Source: JAKANT01 sp035502095
Lineage (GTDB): Bacteria; Pseudomonadota; Gammaproteobacteria; Burkholderiales; Burkholderiaceae_F
Direction: 5' to 3'
Assembly: GCA_035502095.1 (NCBI GenBank)
Contig: DATJUX010000029.1
Span: forward strand, 36,003 to 100,002
Length of the DNA stretch: 64,000 nt
Shown: positions 8,377 through 17,401 of the stretch, one piece after another
Layout of the letters: the number at the start of each line of letters is the position of its first letter
Numbering within the stretch: the stretch's first letter is position 1
The notes under the pieces: generated by a model
Told to the model about the DNA's origin: nothing
What the model saw: only the letters and a program-made list of their open reading frames with translations
The model's database searches: none
Translations under genes and position numbers: made by a program

Positions 8377-9326
8377 ACCTCGCCCTCTCGACGCGGCGCC
8401 GCCCCTACCTGCTCGCGCTGGCGGTGTTTCTGCTCCTTTGCGTGATCAACACGATCCTGCAGCCGAGCTTCCTGCGCTTCGGCGTCGCCGCATCGAACGT
8501 GGCGGCGTTTCTTCCCATGGCGCTGGTCGCGATCGGCCAGACCTACGTGGTGCTGGCGTCCGACATCGACCTTTCCGCGGGCACGATCGTATCGCTGGTG
8601 AATGTCGTCGTGGTCTCCATCATCGACGGCATGGGCGGCTCGGGCGTGTCGATCGCCCTCGGGTTCGCGGTCGGGCTGGCACTGGGAATCGCGGCCGGGC
8701 TCTTCAACGGGCTATGCGTCGCGGTGCTTCGGTTCCAGCCCATCGTCGCCACCTTTGCAAGCGGCATCGTGTTTGCCGGCATCGCGCTCTGGATCCTCCC
8801 CGAGGCGGGCAAGCAGGTGCCGCCGGTGGTCTACGAGGCTTATTCCGGTGCGCTCCTCGGCGTGCCGACCGTGGTGCTGATCCTGCTTGCCGTCATCGGT
8901 TTTGCGCAATTCGTCGCCCGTTCGCCGTTCTACTACGCGCTGCGCGCCACCGGCGGCAACATGCAGGCGGCCTATCAGTCCGGCGTGCCGGTTGCGCGCG
9001 TGCGCATCGGTGCCTACACGATCTCGGGCCTTTTTTCCGCGCTGGCAGGACTCGCCCTGGTGGGTGAGACGGCATCGGGCGATCCGCTCATCGGCGGTGC
9101 GTTGACCCTGTCTTCGGTGACCGCGGTGGTGCTCGGCGGCACCGCGCTCAAGGGCTGCATCGGCGGCGTCGCGGGCAGCATCCTCGGCGCGTTCATTCTC
9201 GGCCTGATCAACAACGTCATCTTCTTTGCGCAGCTGCCGTTCGAATGGCAGGGATTGATCCAGGGCTTGATCATTCTCGCCGCGCTGGCAGGAGGGGTGG
9301 TGATGGCGCGCGGAAAGAACGGTTGA
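8373..9326 (+). CDS. Ribose-type ABC transporter permease 1 (cluster 1)
   Basis: A 317-residue inner-membrane permease of the RbsC/BPD_transp_2 family. Hydrophobic segments run throughout, starting at YLLALAVFLLLCVIN, with about eight to ten membrane spans. The family hallmark 'DIDLSAGTIVSLVNV' (DLSxG) is near residue 65-72, and 'ALRATGGNMQAAYQSGVPV' near residue 190 fits the cytoplasmic coupling loop (usually A-x-G-x-N-x-x-A-A-x-x-x-G). The ATG overlaps the ATPase stop by four bases and the gene's TGA overlaps the next ATG (TGATG), so all three are translationally coupled. It should pair with the next permease as a heterodimer in the transport channel. Confidence 0.92.
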   Translation: MNLALSTRRRPYLLALAVFLLLCVINTILQPSFLRFGVAASNVAAFLPMALVAIGQTYVVLASDIDLSAGTIVSLVNVVVVSIIDGMGGSGVSIALGFAVGLALGIAAGLFNGLCVAVLRFQPIVATFASGIVFAGIALWILPEAGKQVPPVVYEAYSGALLGVPTVVLILLAVIGFAQFVARSPFYYALRATGGNMQAAYQSGVPVARVRIGAYTISGLFSALAGLALVGETASGDPLIGGALTLSSVTAVVLGGTALKGCIGGVAGSILGAFILGLINNVIFFAQLPFEWQGLIQGLIILAALAGGVVMARGKNG

Positions 9327-10285
9327 TGCGCGCGCGGTTGTACGGCGTGCTGCGCCAGCCCCTGTCGATCGCCGCGCTCGCGATCGTGGTGCTGCTCGCG
9401 GCCGGCGAGCTGCTGTCGCCCGGCTTCGTTTCCCAGCGCCAGCTGGTCACCCTGCTCAAGGTCGCCGCGCTGCTCGGCGTCGTGGCGGCCGGGCAGAACC
9501 TGGTCATCCTGGGCGGGCGCGAGGGCATCGACCTGTCGGTGGGCGGGATGGTTTCGTTCACCGCGTTCCTCGCCGGCAACCTCATGCAGCAACAGGATGC
9601 CCTGCTCGCTCAAAGCGTCGTCCTGGTGCTCGGCGTCGGACTTGCCACCGGGCTGCTGAGCGGACTCGGCGTGACGCTGCTGCGCATCCCGCCGCTGGTC
9701 ATGACGCTCGGCATGCTGGGTGTCGTGCAGGGCGGCCTGGTGCTGTTGACGCGCGGCGTGCCTTCGGGACGGGCCGCGCCGGCGCTGACCCGGATCGTGA
9801 ACGAGCCGCTGCTTCTCGGCGTGCCCGGCATCGTGCTGATCTGGGCGCTGATCGGTGTCGCGCTCACGCTGGTCCTGCGCCGCACGACCTATGGATTCAA
9901 CGTCTACGCGATCGGCACCAACGAGGCCGCGGCCGCGCTCGCCGGCGTCCCGGTGCGCCGTACGCGTGCGCTCCTGTACGCGCTCAGCGGATTCTTCGCG
10001 GCGGTCGCCGGCATCCTTTTGCTCGGCTACACGGAGTACGTGTTCGTCGGCTCCGGCGACCAATACATGCTGCCTTCGATCATCGCCGTCGTCATCGGCG
10101 GCACCTCGCTCGCCGGCGGCAGCGGGGGCTATGTCGGAACGATGGCCGGTGCGATCGTGCTGGTGCTGCTGCAGAGCATCCTCACGACCCTGAACATCCC
10201 GCCGTTCGGGCGCCAGATCGTCTACGGCCTGACGCTGCTCGCGCTCATGCTGCTCTACGGCCGGCAGCGCACGCTGCGCGCTTGA
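9326..10285 (+). CDS. Ribose-type ABC transporter permease 2 (cluster 1)
   Basis: A 319-residue RbsC-like permease, the second membrane subunit of this importer. I placed the start at the ATG in TGATG overlapping the previous stop, since the longer open frame to 9245 only adds a hydrophilic sequence read from the neighbouring gene. The hallmark 'GREGIDLSVGGMVSF' lies near residue 70, and the coupling loop 'YAIGTNEAAAALAGVPV' near 195-211 matches the family well. Many hydrophobic segments follow to a short basic C-terminus (YGRQRTLRA). It is the last gene of the operon; the next gene is on the other strand and faces it. Two different permeases are common in branched RbsC subfamilies. Confidence 0.92.
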   Translation: MRARLYGVLRQPLSIAALAIVVLLAAGELLSPGFVSQRQLVTLLKVAALLGVVAAGQNLVILGGREGIDLSVGGMVSFTAFLAGNLMQQQDALLAQSVVLVLGVGLATGLLSGLGVTLLRIPPLVMTLGMLGVVQGGLVLLTRGVPSGRAAPALTRIVNEPLLLGVPGIVLIWALIGVALTLVLRRTTYGFNVYAIGTNEAAAALAGVPVRRTRALLYALSGFFAAVAGILLLGYTEYVFVGSGDQYMLPSIIAVVIGGTSLAGGSGGYVGTMAGAIVLVLLQSILTTLNIPPFGRQIVYGLTLLALMLLYGRQRTLRA

Positions 10286-10329
10286 CGCGGCCGCTGCCGG
10301 GCCCTCGAGTGCCGCGCCCAGGCGCGTGA

Positions 10330-11217
10330 TCAACCGCCTCGTGCCCGCCGTCTGATCACCCGGGTGCGCGCGTCGATCAGGAACATGTACAAGGCCAATA
10401 GCGTGCTCGCAGCGAGCACCGCGAGGTAGACAGAAAGACTTGCCACGTTCACGCTTGCCGTACCGCCCGTCGAGCCGTAGTAGTCAGCCATCGTCGCGCC
10501 GTCGCTCGAACCACCCAACAAGCGCAAATACGGCGCGAACAGGACGACGTCGTAGGCGAGGAAGGACCAGAGCGGCGGGGCGCCCATGCTCCAGCGCGGA
10601 TGTGCGACGGCGTGGAGGAAATACGTTGCGGCGCCGAGGAAGATCAATCCGAAGAGCACCGAATCCTGTGTCTGCAGATTCCACGGAAACACGTGCGGCG
10701 CCTGAAGCGTCAGCGCGGTCCCCACCGCTACAAGCGTCGCGGCAAACGCCACGAACGCTCGCCGCACGAGGGTGGGCATCGGGCGCGGATCGCGCAGAAC
10801 GATCTTGCGGCTCCAGAGATAAAGCCCCGCACCGAGTGCCGTCGCACCGAGCGTCACGGCGATCGGGCCTGACACCGGTTCTTCCCAGCGTGCCCAGCGC
10901 AAGGCCAGGTAGACGGTGGCGCCGGCGTTCACGACCAGCGTGTTGATGCCGATGCCGGCGAACGCCGCGAATTCGCCGGTGGTGCCGATCCAGACCAGGG
11001 GCGCTCCGATAGCCGCCGCGATCGACGCAAGGAAGACAAACGACATTCCGACGTCCGGCCATGGCCACAACGAAGTTGCCCAGCTCCACTTGTTGTACAG
11101 GGCCAACGCGAGCGCGAACCAGAGACCGCCGCCGAGCAGACAGACCGCCCGGATAGCCAACTCATGTATCGACGCGGTGTGACCGTGCCCGGCGGGTGCA
11201 ACGTGAATTTCCGACAT
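10330..11217 (-). CDS. Multi-pass membrane protein, function unknown
   Basis: A 295-residue integral membrane protein I do not recognise. About eight hydrophobic segments can be seen: near residues 17-37, 52-72, 80-98, 112-128, 147-167, 184-202, 213-231 and 258-280. The N-terminal soluble stretch holds MSEIHVAPAGHGHT, with several histidines. Trp is frequent (WSWATSLWPWPD). The C-terminus is a basic IRRRARGG. The ATG at 11217 is preceded by GGGAGAAG, a good ribosome site; a longer frame upstream adds 21 residues without membrane or signal character. Its stop lies 44 bp from the end of the convergent permease gene. No partner gene gives a functional clue. Confidence 0.75.
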   Translation of the reverse strand: MSEIHVAPAGHGHTASIHELAIRAVCLLGGGLWFALALALYNKWSWATSLWPWPDVGMSFVFLASIAAAIGAPLVWIGTTGEFAAFAGIGINTLVVNAGATVYLALRWARWEEPVSGPIAVTLGATALGAGLYLWSRKIVLRDPRPMPTLVRRAFVAFAATLVAVGTALTLQAPHVFPWNLQTQDSVLFGLIFLGAATYFLHAVAHPRWSMGAPPLWSFLAYDVVLFAPYLRLLGGSSDGATMADYYGSTGGTASVNVASLSVYLAVLAASTLLALYMFLIDARTRVIRRRARGG

Positions 11218-11375
11218 GGTCTTCTCCCAGGGCTGCACGCCGACGACTTCCCGTCGAGCGCTGCTGTCGGACATACGCACGATCGAGCGGCGTCGGATGC
11301 AGGCGCGCCGGCTTCAGCGCCCATGACTTGCTCAGGCGCTTCGCGTTGGCGGCAGTCGCTGACAACGAGGTGCGC

Positions 11376-12245
11376 TCATTGCCCGCTGCCATCGCGTTGC
11401 GAGAATACTTGCCGGAGGAAGCCCGCGGTCGCGATCCGCGCGGCGGGAAGATTGAGGAGCGTGTGCGGCGCACCCGGAATCAGAACGATGGTGGCCTGCT
11501 TGTTCCCCGCGAAGGCGGTCGCGCAGTTGCCGCGCGCGGCATCGTTGCCCAGCCAGGGATTCGACGGCGAAAAGAAGGGGTCGGTCGAACTGATGATGTT
11601 CAGCACCGGCGCCGGACCCCCGGCATAGGTGCGGTGCGTCGCGACGAAGTAGTTGTCCTCGCAACTCCAGGCGAAAATCATCCTTCCGACGAGACCCTGG
11701 TCCGCGTGCCGTGCGACCGCCACGGCACCTTCGCTCGCCCCGGCGAGGACGACGCGCGTGACATCGGCCCAGGAAACCCCGGACAGGGCCGCGAGCGCCG
11801 CGTCCGCCTCCTGCGCACGCAATGCATGAATGCGTTCGTAGGTCGGCTTGTCGATCGGAGATTTGTAGGTCACCCGATCCGGGAGCGCGAACGAATCCGG
11901 CGCGACGCTCGCCACGCCCTGTGCGGCGAGCCAGCGTTGCCACTCCTCGATCGCCTTGAGCGACAGGCCCGACGACCCGTGCAGGAACACGACCACCGGC
12001 ACCTTCCGCGTGGCGCCTGCCGGCATTTCGCTCCAGCGGCCGAAGAATGCCGCTCCGCTCTCCGCCGGCAGCGCGAGCTGCGCGCGCTGCACGCTTGCGG
12101 CGAGCGATGCCGGCGTATGTTCGACAGCATGGCCGCTCTTCTCGCCCGCCGGCGAAGGCGCGGGCCCGGGCGCGGCGGGCGGAACCGACGCGCATCCCGC
12201 GAGGCAGGCGGCAAAGCAGAGCAATGCGGCGCGCGGAACGGTCAT
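11376..12245 (-). CDS. Lipoprotein with alpha/beta-hydrolase (dienelactone hydrolase-like) fold
   Basis: A 289-residue exported hydrolase. The N-terminus is a lipoprotein signal peptide with lipobox LAGC (cysteine near residue 18), so it should be anchored in the outer or inner membrane facing the periplasm. After a Pro/Ala-rich linker the alpha/beta-hydrolase fold shows VVVFLHGSSGL (oxyanion HG), the nucleophile elbow GASEG and a final histidine in PGAPHTLL. An acid candidate is in ISSTDPFF. Dienelactone hydrolases of aromatic catabolism use Cys, so the serine here points instead to an esterase. The start may be this ATG or a GTG three codons upstream. It lies divergently next to ligAB, a suggestive but unproven link to aromatic compound use. 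Confidence 0.85.
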   Translation of the reverse strand: MTVPRAALLCFAACLAGCASVPPAAPGPAPSPAGEKSGHAVEHTPASLAASVQRAQLALPAESGAAFFGRWSEMPAGATRKVPVVVFLHGSSGLSLKAIEEWQRWLAAQGVASVAPDSFALPDRVTYKSPIDKPTYERIHALRAQEADAALAALSGVSWADVTRVVLAGASEGAVAVARHADQGLVGRMIFAWSCEDNYFVATHRTYAGGPAPVLNIISSTDPFFSPSNPWLGNDAARGNCATAFAGNKQATIVLIPGAPHTLLNLPAARIATAGFLRQVFSQRDGSGQ

Positions 12246-12382
12246 CGACGGCACATGAAGACAAACAATTTATCAATCTAGCTCGATGCGCAGGCCCGCG
12301 TGGCTGCAATCAGCGTTCGGCTTGCTCTGCGTCAAGACGCTCGCGCCCCTGGAACGAACAATGCCGACGCAGGAGGCGAGCC

Positions 12383-12742
12383 ATGACGACCATCAGGCAG
12401 GTACACGACGACATCCCGGGGACGATGCTGTTCGACTCGCGCGCGGCGCGCAAGGGCTATGCGCTCAACAAGATGTGCTACTCGTTCAACGACAAGGCGA
12501 ACCGGGACGCGTTCGTCGCCGACGAGGCTGCGTACTGCGCACGCTACGGACTGAACGCCGAACAACGGCAGGCCATCGCGGAACGCGACGTGCTCAAGCT
12601 GCTGGCGGCCGGCGGCAACGCCTACTACCTGGCCAAGTTCGCCGGCATCTTCGGGCTGGACATGCAGGACATCGGGGCGCAACAGACCGGCATGAGCAAG
12701 GAGGCATTCAAGGCCAAGCTCGTCGCTGCGCGCGATCACTGA
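12383..12742 (+). CDS. ligA: Protocatechuate 4,5-dioxygenase alpha subunit
   Basis: A 119-residue protein matching the small (alpha) chain of the extradiol protocatechuate 4,5-dioxygenase. The pattern GYALNKMCYSFN followed by NRDAFVADE, then LNAEQRQAIAERDVLKLLAAGGNAYYL fits LigA, which forms the lid over the iron site in the beta chain. The ATG follows a strong AGGAGG ribosome site at 12371; the open frame extends upstream but has no other good start. It ends 16 bp before ligB, so the subunits are co-expressed. The enzyme opens protocatechuate between carbons 4 and 5 to give 4-carboxy-2-hydroxymuconate semialdehyde, using Fe(II) and oxygen. Confidence 0.95.
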   Translation: MTTIRQVHDDIPGTMLFDSRAARKGYALNKMCYSFNDKANRDAFVADEAAYCARYGLNAEQRQAIAERDVLKLLAAGGNAYYLAKFAGIFGLDMQDIGAQQTGMSKEAFKAKLVAARDH

Positions 12743-12758
12743 CGGCGGGAGGCGCGTC

Positions 12759-13598
12759 ATGGCAGAAATCATCGGCAGCTTTTACACGTCGCACGTGCCC
12801 GCGATCGGCGGCGCGATCGCCAAGGGGCAGCAGGCCGCGCCGTACTGGAAGCCTTTCTTCGACGCCTTTCCGCCGGTGCGCGGCTGGATCACGGCGGCGC
12901 GCCCGGACATCGCGGTCGTCGTCTACAACGATCACGGGCTGAACTTCTTTCTCGACAAGATGCCGACCTTCGCCGTCGGCGCCGCGCCGGAGTACCGCAA
13001 CGCGGACGAAGGATGGGGCATCCCTCAGGTCGCCCCGTTCCAGGGCAACGAGGATCTGTCGTGGCACCTCGTCGAATCACTGGTCGCGGCGGACTTCGAC
13101 ATCGTCACGTGCCAGGAGATGTTCGTCGACCATGCCTTCTCGCTGCCGATGGCGCTGTTGTGGCCCGACCAGCGCTGGCCGGTCCGCGTGGTACCGGTCT
13201 GCGTGAACACCGTTCTGTTCCCGCTGCCGTCGGCGGCGCGATGCTGGAAGCTGGGCCAGGCCATCGGCCAGGCGATCCAGAATTGGGACAGCGATGCGAG
13301 AGTCGTCGTGATGGGAACCGGCGGCCTGTCGCACCAGCTCGAAGGCGAACGTGCGGGACACATCAACAAGGCCTACGACCAGCGGTTCCTCGACAGCCTG
13401 AGCGGCGACCCGACGTGGGTGACCCGCCAGAGCATCAACGACATCGTGAGGGAGGTCGGCACGCAGGGTGTCGAGCTGCTGAACTGGCTGGTCGCACGTG
13501 CCGCCATGCCCGGCGCCGTGAAGGAGGTGCACCGGACCTATCACATCCCGATCTCGAATACGGCGGCAGCGGTGGTCGCGCTCGAAGCGAGGCATTGA
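12759..13598 (+). CDS. ligB: Protocatechuate 4,5-dioxygenase beta (catalytic) subunit
   Basis: A 279-residue catalytic subunit of protocatechuate 4,5-dioxygenase (LigB family, type II extradiol dioxygenases). The iron ligands known from Sphingobium LigB (His12, His61, Glu242) correspond to His12, His59 (in VVYNDHG) and Glu239 (in GVELLNWL) here, and the catalytic His195 to His192 in GGLSHQ. Length is typical. GGGAGG precedes the ATG. The gene follows ligA directly. The remaining meta-cleavage pathway genes (ligC, ligI, ligJ, ligK) are not in this window, although pobA, which produces the substrate from 4-hydroxybenzoate, is about 7 kb away. Confidence 0.96.
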   Translation: MAEIIGSFYTSHVPAIGGAIAKGQQAAPYWKPFFDAFPPVRGWITAARPDIAVVVYNDHGLNFFLDKMPTFAVGAAPEYRNADEGWGIPQVAPFQGNEDLSWHLVESLVAADFDIVTCQEMFVDHAFSLPMALLWPDQRWPVRVVPVCVNTVLFPLPSAARCWKLGQAIGQAIQNWDSDARVVVMGTGGLSHQLEGERAGHINKAYDQRFLDSLSGDPTWVTRQSINDIVREVGTQGVELLNWLVARAAMPGAVKEVHRTYHIPISNTAAAVVALEARH

Positions 13599-13730
13599 AG
13601 CCAGGCGTGGCCTGCTGCGGGCGCCCTTCGGCACCTGCGCCGACACCGACACGGAACGACCCGTTGAGCATCACGGGGGAAGTGACCGCCCCGCAAACGG
13701 GCGGCTGGGCATGAAGCGAGGAGTGCTGCG

Positions 13731-14663
13731 ATGACCGCTGCGTCGATTGCCGTTTTCGGCAGCGTCAACGTCGACGTCACCGCGTTCTGCGCGCGCCTGC
13801 CCCGTCCCGGCGAAACCATTCACGGGCGCGGCTACTCGATGACCTTGGGTGGCAAAGGCGCAAACCAGGCCGTCGCCGCCGCCCGGCTCGGGGCACATGC
13901 GTCGCTGATCGGCCGCACCGGAACCGATGCGTTTGGCGCTCTCGTGCGTGAACGGCTCGGCACCTACGGCGTCAATCTCGACCGGCTGCACGCGCAGCAG
14001 GGAGCGGCGACCGGCGTCGCCGTGATCAACGTCGACAGCCGTGCCGAAAACACCATTGTCGTCATCGGCGGCGCGAACATGCTCGTCGACGCGACCGATG
14101 TCGAGCGCGCGCTGCCGACGCTGGCCGCGGCGCAGGTCCTGCTGCTGCAGCTCGAGGTTCCGCTCGAGGCCGCGCTGGCCGCGGCCGCGCGAACTCGTGC
14201 GGCCGGCGGAAAAATCATGCTCGATCCCGCTCCGGCCCCGGCAGCCGGACTGTCCGCCTCGGTCTACGCCGCCGTGGACATGCTCACGCCCAACGAGACG
14301 GAAACCGAGGCTCTCGTCGGCTTGCGACCGCAAACACCGGCCGACGCGGCGATTGCGGCGGCGCGCCTGCGCGAGCAAGGAGTACGCACGGCAATCATCA
14401 AGATGGGCGCGGCCGGCGTGTTCTTCGATGGCCCGGAGGGCTCGGGTTACGTGCCGCCGTTCTCCGTGGCCGCCGTCAACAGCGTCGGCGCCGGCGACTG
14501 TTTCAACGGCGGACTCGCGTTCGCGCTCGCTCAAGGTCGCGTCTTGCCCGAAGCCGTGCGCTTCGGCGCGGCCTGCGGCGCCCTCGCCACGACAGGTCCG
14601 GGCGGCGCGGCGTCCGCACCCGCGCTCGCCGACGTCGAGGATCTTCTGCGCGCGGTCGGCTGA
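13731..14663 (+). CDS. rbsK: Ribokinase (PfkB family)
   Basis: A 310-residue carbohydrate kinase of the PfkB family that transfers phosphate from ATP to a sugar hydroxyl, for ribose giving ribose 5-phosphate. The N-terminus has SVNVDVTAFCARLPRPGETIHG and the GGKGANQA substrate motif near residue 42; the ATP-site signature with the anion hole and catalytic base is VNSVGAGDCFNGG near 250. Length and motif spacing fit ribokinase well. GAGGAG precedes the ATG. The gene converges on the second ribose-type importer, so it probably phosphorylates what that importer brings in. Specificity for ribose itself is inferred from overall similarity. Confidence 0.9.
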   Translation: MTAASIAVFGSVNVDVTAFCARLPRPGETIHGRGYSMTLGGKGANQAVAAARLGAHASLIGRTGTDAFGALVRERLGTYGVNLDRLHAQQGAATGVAVINVDSRAENTIVVIGGANMLVDATDVERALPTLAAAQVLLLQLEVPLEAALAAAARTRAAGGKIMLDPAPAPAAGLSASVYAAVDMLTPNETETEALVGLRPQTPADAAIAAARLREQGVRTAIIKMGAAGVFFDGPEGSGYVPPFSVAAVNSVGAGDCFNGGLAFALAQGRVLPEAVRFGAACGALATTGPGGAASAPALADVEDLLRAVG

Positions 14664-14708
14664 ACGCGGACCCGCGCTTCGCGCACTGGATGACGAGTTT
14701 CGCTGCAG

Positions 14709-15734
14709 TCACCGCGTCTCCAGCTTGCGCAGGAACCGGTCGCGGTACGCATCGAGGATGACCGCGAGCACGATCACGGCGCCGATGACGATCGGCTTGA
14801 AGTTGTCTCCGATGCCAAACAGCTGCAACCCCGTGCTGAGCACCTGCAGGATGCACGCGCCGACCAGGGTCCCGATGATCGATCCCTTGCCGCCGCTCAG
14901 GCTGGTGCCGCCGATGATGACCGCCGCGATCGCGTTCAGCTCGTATCCGACGCCCGCGATCGGGCTGCCGACGTTCAGTCGCAGCAGGTAGACCATCGCC
15001 GCCGTGCCGGCGGTGAGCCCGCTGATCGTGAACGCCGCGATCTTGTACTTGCGCGGCGAGTGACCGGACAGCCGCACCGCTTCTTCGTTCGTGCCGATGG
15101 CGAAGATGAAGCGGCCGAACACGGTGAACCTGAGGATGAACCAGCCGATGGCGATGACTGCGATCGCGATCAGGAAGATCGTCGGAAACACGCCGGCGAT
15201 GATCGTGTTGCCGAAATCGACGAACGGTTGCGGCAGGCCCGTGATGGTCGAGTTGTTGCTGACCACGCGCGCCGCGCCGCTCGCCATGTTGAGCATGCCG
15301 AGCGTCACGATGAAGGACGGGATCTTCCACTGCTCGCAGATGAATCCGTTGATCAAGCCGCACGCCGCTCCCGTGCCCATGCAGCCCAGCAGGGCCAGCG
15401 GCACGGAGACGATGACCGGGAGGTCCGGATTGGTCATGATCAATGCGCCGACCACGGTGCACAGCGCAAGCACCGAGCCGACGGAAAGGTCGATGCCGGC
15501 AGTGAGGATCACGAACGTCATTCCGGACGCCAGCACGGTGTTGATCGCGATCTGCACGAAGATCTTGAGGAAATTCTCGGTGGTCGCGAAGTACGGCGCG
15601 GTGAGCGAGAAGAAGATCACGATCAGCACCAGCGCAAGAGCGACGCCGGCATCGCGCATCAGGAACTGCAACGCCTGGCTCCACCGGCCGCCGTGACCGC
15701 GCGTCTGGGCGCCGGTGTCAGTGGCTTGGCTCAA
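14709..15734 (-). CDS. rbsC: Ribose-type ABC transporter permease (cluster 2)
   Basis: A 341-residue inner-membrane permease of the RbsC family. After a hydrophilic N-terminus (MSQATDTGAQTRGHGGRW) come multiple hydrophobic segments. The hallmark LTAGIDLSVGSVLAL is near residue 84, and the coupling loop FAIGTNEEAVRLSGHSP near residue 216 matches RbsC. The coding region overlaps the end of the ATPase gene by 17 bp, so translation is coupled. It is the last gene of the minus-strand operon (binding protein, ATPase, permease) and converges with the ribokinase gene. Unlike cluster 1 there is one permease gene, so the channel is expected to be a homodimer. Confidence 0.92.
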   Translation of the reverse strand: MSQATDTGAQTRGHGGRWSQALQFLMRDAGVALALVLIVIFFSLTAPYFATTENFLKIFVQIAINTVLASGMTFVILTAGIDLSVGSVLALCTVVGALIMTNPDLPVIVSVPLALLGCMGTGAACGLINGFICEQWKIPSFIVTLGMLNMASGAARVVSNNSTITGLPQPFVDFGNTIIAGVFPTIFLIAIAVIAIGWFILRFTVFGRFIFAIGTNEEAVRLSGHSPRKYKIAAFTISGLTAGTAAMVYLLRLNVGSPIAGVGYELNAIAAVIIGGTSLSGGKGSIIGTLVGACILQVLSTGLQLFGIGDNFKPIVIGAVIVLAVILDAYRDRFLRKLETR

Positions 15735-17298
15735 GGTCGAACTCCTCGTACGCGAGTGAGAGTATGCGGTGCTGGTCGAAATCCGGCCGCATCATCTCGC
15801 CGACGATCCGCCCGCGCGCGAACACGATGATGCGGTGGCAGATGCCGATCAGCTCCGGCAGGTCGGACGAGACGACGACGATGCCGCGGCCGGTCGCTGC
15901 GAGGTTCCACAGCAGCTCGTAGATCTCCTCCTTGGCCCCCACGTCGATGCCGCGCGTCGGTTCGTCGCAGATGAGAACCTTGGCGCCGCGAAACAGCCAC
16001 TTCGCGATCACCACCTTTTGCTGGTTGCCACCGGAGAAGTTGCGGACCGTCTGGAAGATCGAGGGTGTCTTGATGCGCAGTTCCTTGACCAGGTCGGTGG
16101 CGGCACTGTTTTCTTCCGAGCGGTGCAGCACTCCCAGATGCGACACCTTGGCAAGATCGGTGATGGTGATGTTCTCGACGCAGGACAGGCCCAGCATCAG
16201 CCCCTGGTTCTTGCGATCCTCCGTCAGCAGGCACAACCCGTGCTCGACCGCATCCTCCGGCGAGTCGATCGCGACTTCGGCACCGTCGACGAGAATCCTG
16301 CCGGCGACACATGGGTCGGCACCGAACACGGCGCGCATCGTCTCGGTCCGGCCGCTGCCCACCAGGCCGGCGACGCCGACGATCTCGCCGCGCCGGACGC
16401 TGAACGACACCTCGGGCAGGGACGCGCTGCGCCGCAGGCCTTCGACCCGAAGAATCTCTTCGCCGACCCGCACATCCTCCCGAAACACGTGCTCGGCCTT
16501 GATGCTGCGGCCGACCATCATGCGGACGATGTCCGTGATCGCCAGGCCTGCCAGCGGGCGCGTGGCGACCACCTGGCCATCGCGCAGCACCGTGACACGG
16601 TCTCCGACTTCATAGATCTCGTGCAATCGATGCGAAATGTAGATGACCGTGACCCGATTCGCCTTCAGTCGTTTGAGGATCCCGAACAGGCGCTCGATTT
16701 CCCTGGAGGTCAACGTCGCCGTCGGCTCGTCCAGGATCAGGAGCTTGCTGTCGTAGCACAGCGCCTTCGCGATCTCGACCAGCTGGGTTTGCGCAACGCC
16801 AAGGCGTTCGACCGGGATGGTTGGCGGGATGTCCAGGCCGACCTGGGCCAGCAGGCCGGTCGCCCGCCGGTTCATCTCGGCATAGTTCACGAGCCCGTGG
16901 TGCTGCGGCAGGCTCTCGAACAGCAGGTTCTCTGCGACCGTGAGGTGCGAGAGCATGTTCAGCTCCTGGTGCACGACGCGGATTCCAGCGCGATAGGCGT
17001 CCGTCGGCGTGCGCGGCCGATACGGCCTGCCGTCGAAGGTGATCTCGCCTTCATCGGCGATGTAGATGCCGGCGAGCAGATTGATCAGAGTCGACTTGCC
17101 GGCGCCGTTTTCGCCCAGCAGCACATGCGCTTCGCCGCGCTCGATCTCCAGCGATACGCCCTGCAGCGCACGCACGCCGGGGAAGCGCTTGCCGACGCCC
17201 GTCAACCGGAGGATCGGGTCGCCCGCCACCGCTGACGCCGGCTCGAGCGGCGCTCGCCGTCCCGACTCAGTCGCCCCCGGATCGATTGACGTTGCCAT
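15718..17298 (-). CDS. rbsA: Ribose-type ABC transporter ATP-binding protein with two ATPase domains (cluster 2)
   Basis: A 526-residue RbsA-like protein. The first ATPase domain has Walker A GENGAGKST and Walker B LLILDEPT, with a divergent signature LGVAQTQLVEIAKAL (usual: LSxGxQQMVEIAKAL). The second domain has the degenerate P-loop VGSGRTETM, the intact LSGGNQQ-like FSGGNQQKVVIAKWL and VLICDEPTRGID. A 28-residue hydrophilic N-terminal extension precedes the first beta strand. The gene starts about 100 bp after the binding-protein gene, behind an intrinsic terminator-like hairpin, and overlaps the permease gene. It supplies energy for sugar uptake at the cytoplasmic face of the membrane. 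Confidence 0.93.
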   Translation of the reverse strand: MATSIDPGATESGRRAPLEPASAVAGDPILRLTGVGKRFPGVRALQGVSLEIERGEAHVLLGENGAGKSTLINLLAGIYIADEGEITFDGRPYRPRTPTDAYRAGIRVVHQELNMLSHLTVAENLLFESLPQHHGLVNYAEMNRRATGLLAQVGLDIPPTIPVERLGVAQTQLVEIAKALCYDSKLLILDEPTATLTSREIERLFGILKRLKANRVTVIYISHRLHEIYEVGDRVTVLRDGQVVATRPLAGLAITDIVRMMVGRSIKAEHVFREDVRVGEEILRVEGLRRSASLPEVSFSVRRGEIVGVAGLVGSGRTETMRAVFGADPCVAGRILVDGAEVAIDSPEDAVEHGLCLLTEDRKNQGLMLGLSCVENITITDLAKVSHLGVLHRSEENSAATDLVKELRIKTPSIFQTVRNFSGGNQQKVVIAKWLFRGAKVLICDEPTRGIDVGAKEEIYELLWNLAATGRGIVVVSSDLPELIGICHRIIVFARGRIVGEMMRPDFDQHRILSLAYEEFDLEPSH

Positions 17299-17344
17299 CG
17301 CTACGCGAAGATTGCATCTCCGTCATGGAGAAACCGGCGAACGA

Positions 17345-17373
17345 AGAAAAAGGGCGCGGATGCTTCCGCGCCC
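17345..17373 (-). terminator. Intrinsic terminator-like hairpin between binding-protein and ATPase genes
   Basis: On the minus strand a perfect 9-bp stem GGGCGCGGA / TCCGCGCCC (17352-17373) with a 4-base loop is followed at once by TTTTTCTT (complement of 17345-17351 and beyond). It lies after the stop of the substrate-binding protein gene and before the ATPase start in the same operon. This is the arrangement expected of a partial terminator that makes the binding protein far more abundant than the membrane components. Confidence 0.8.
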
Positions 17374-17401
17374 CTGTCCGGCCCGTTCGGCCGGGGCGCC
17401 A

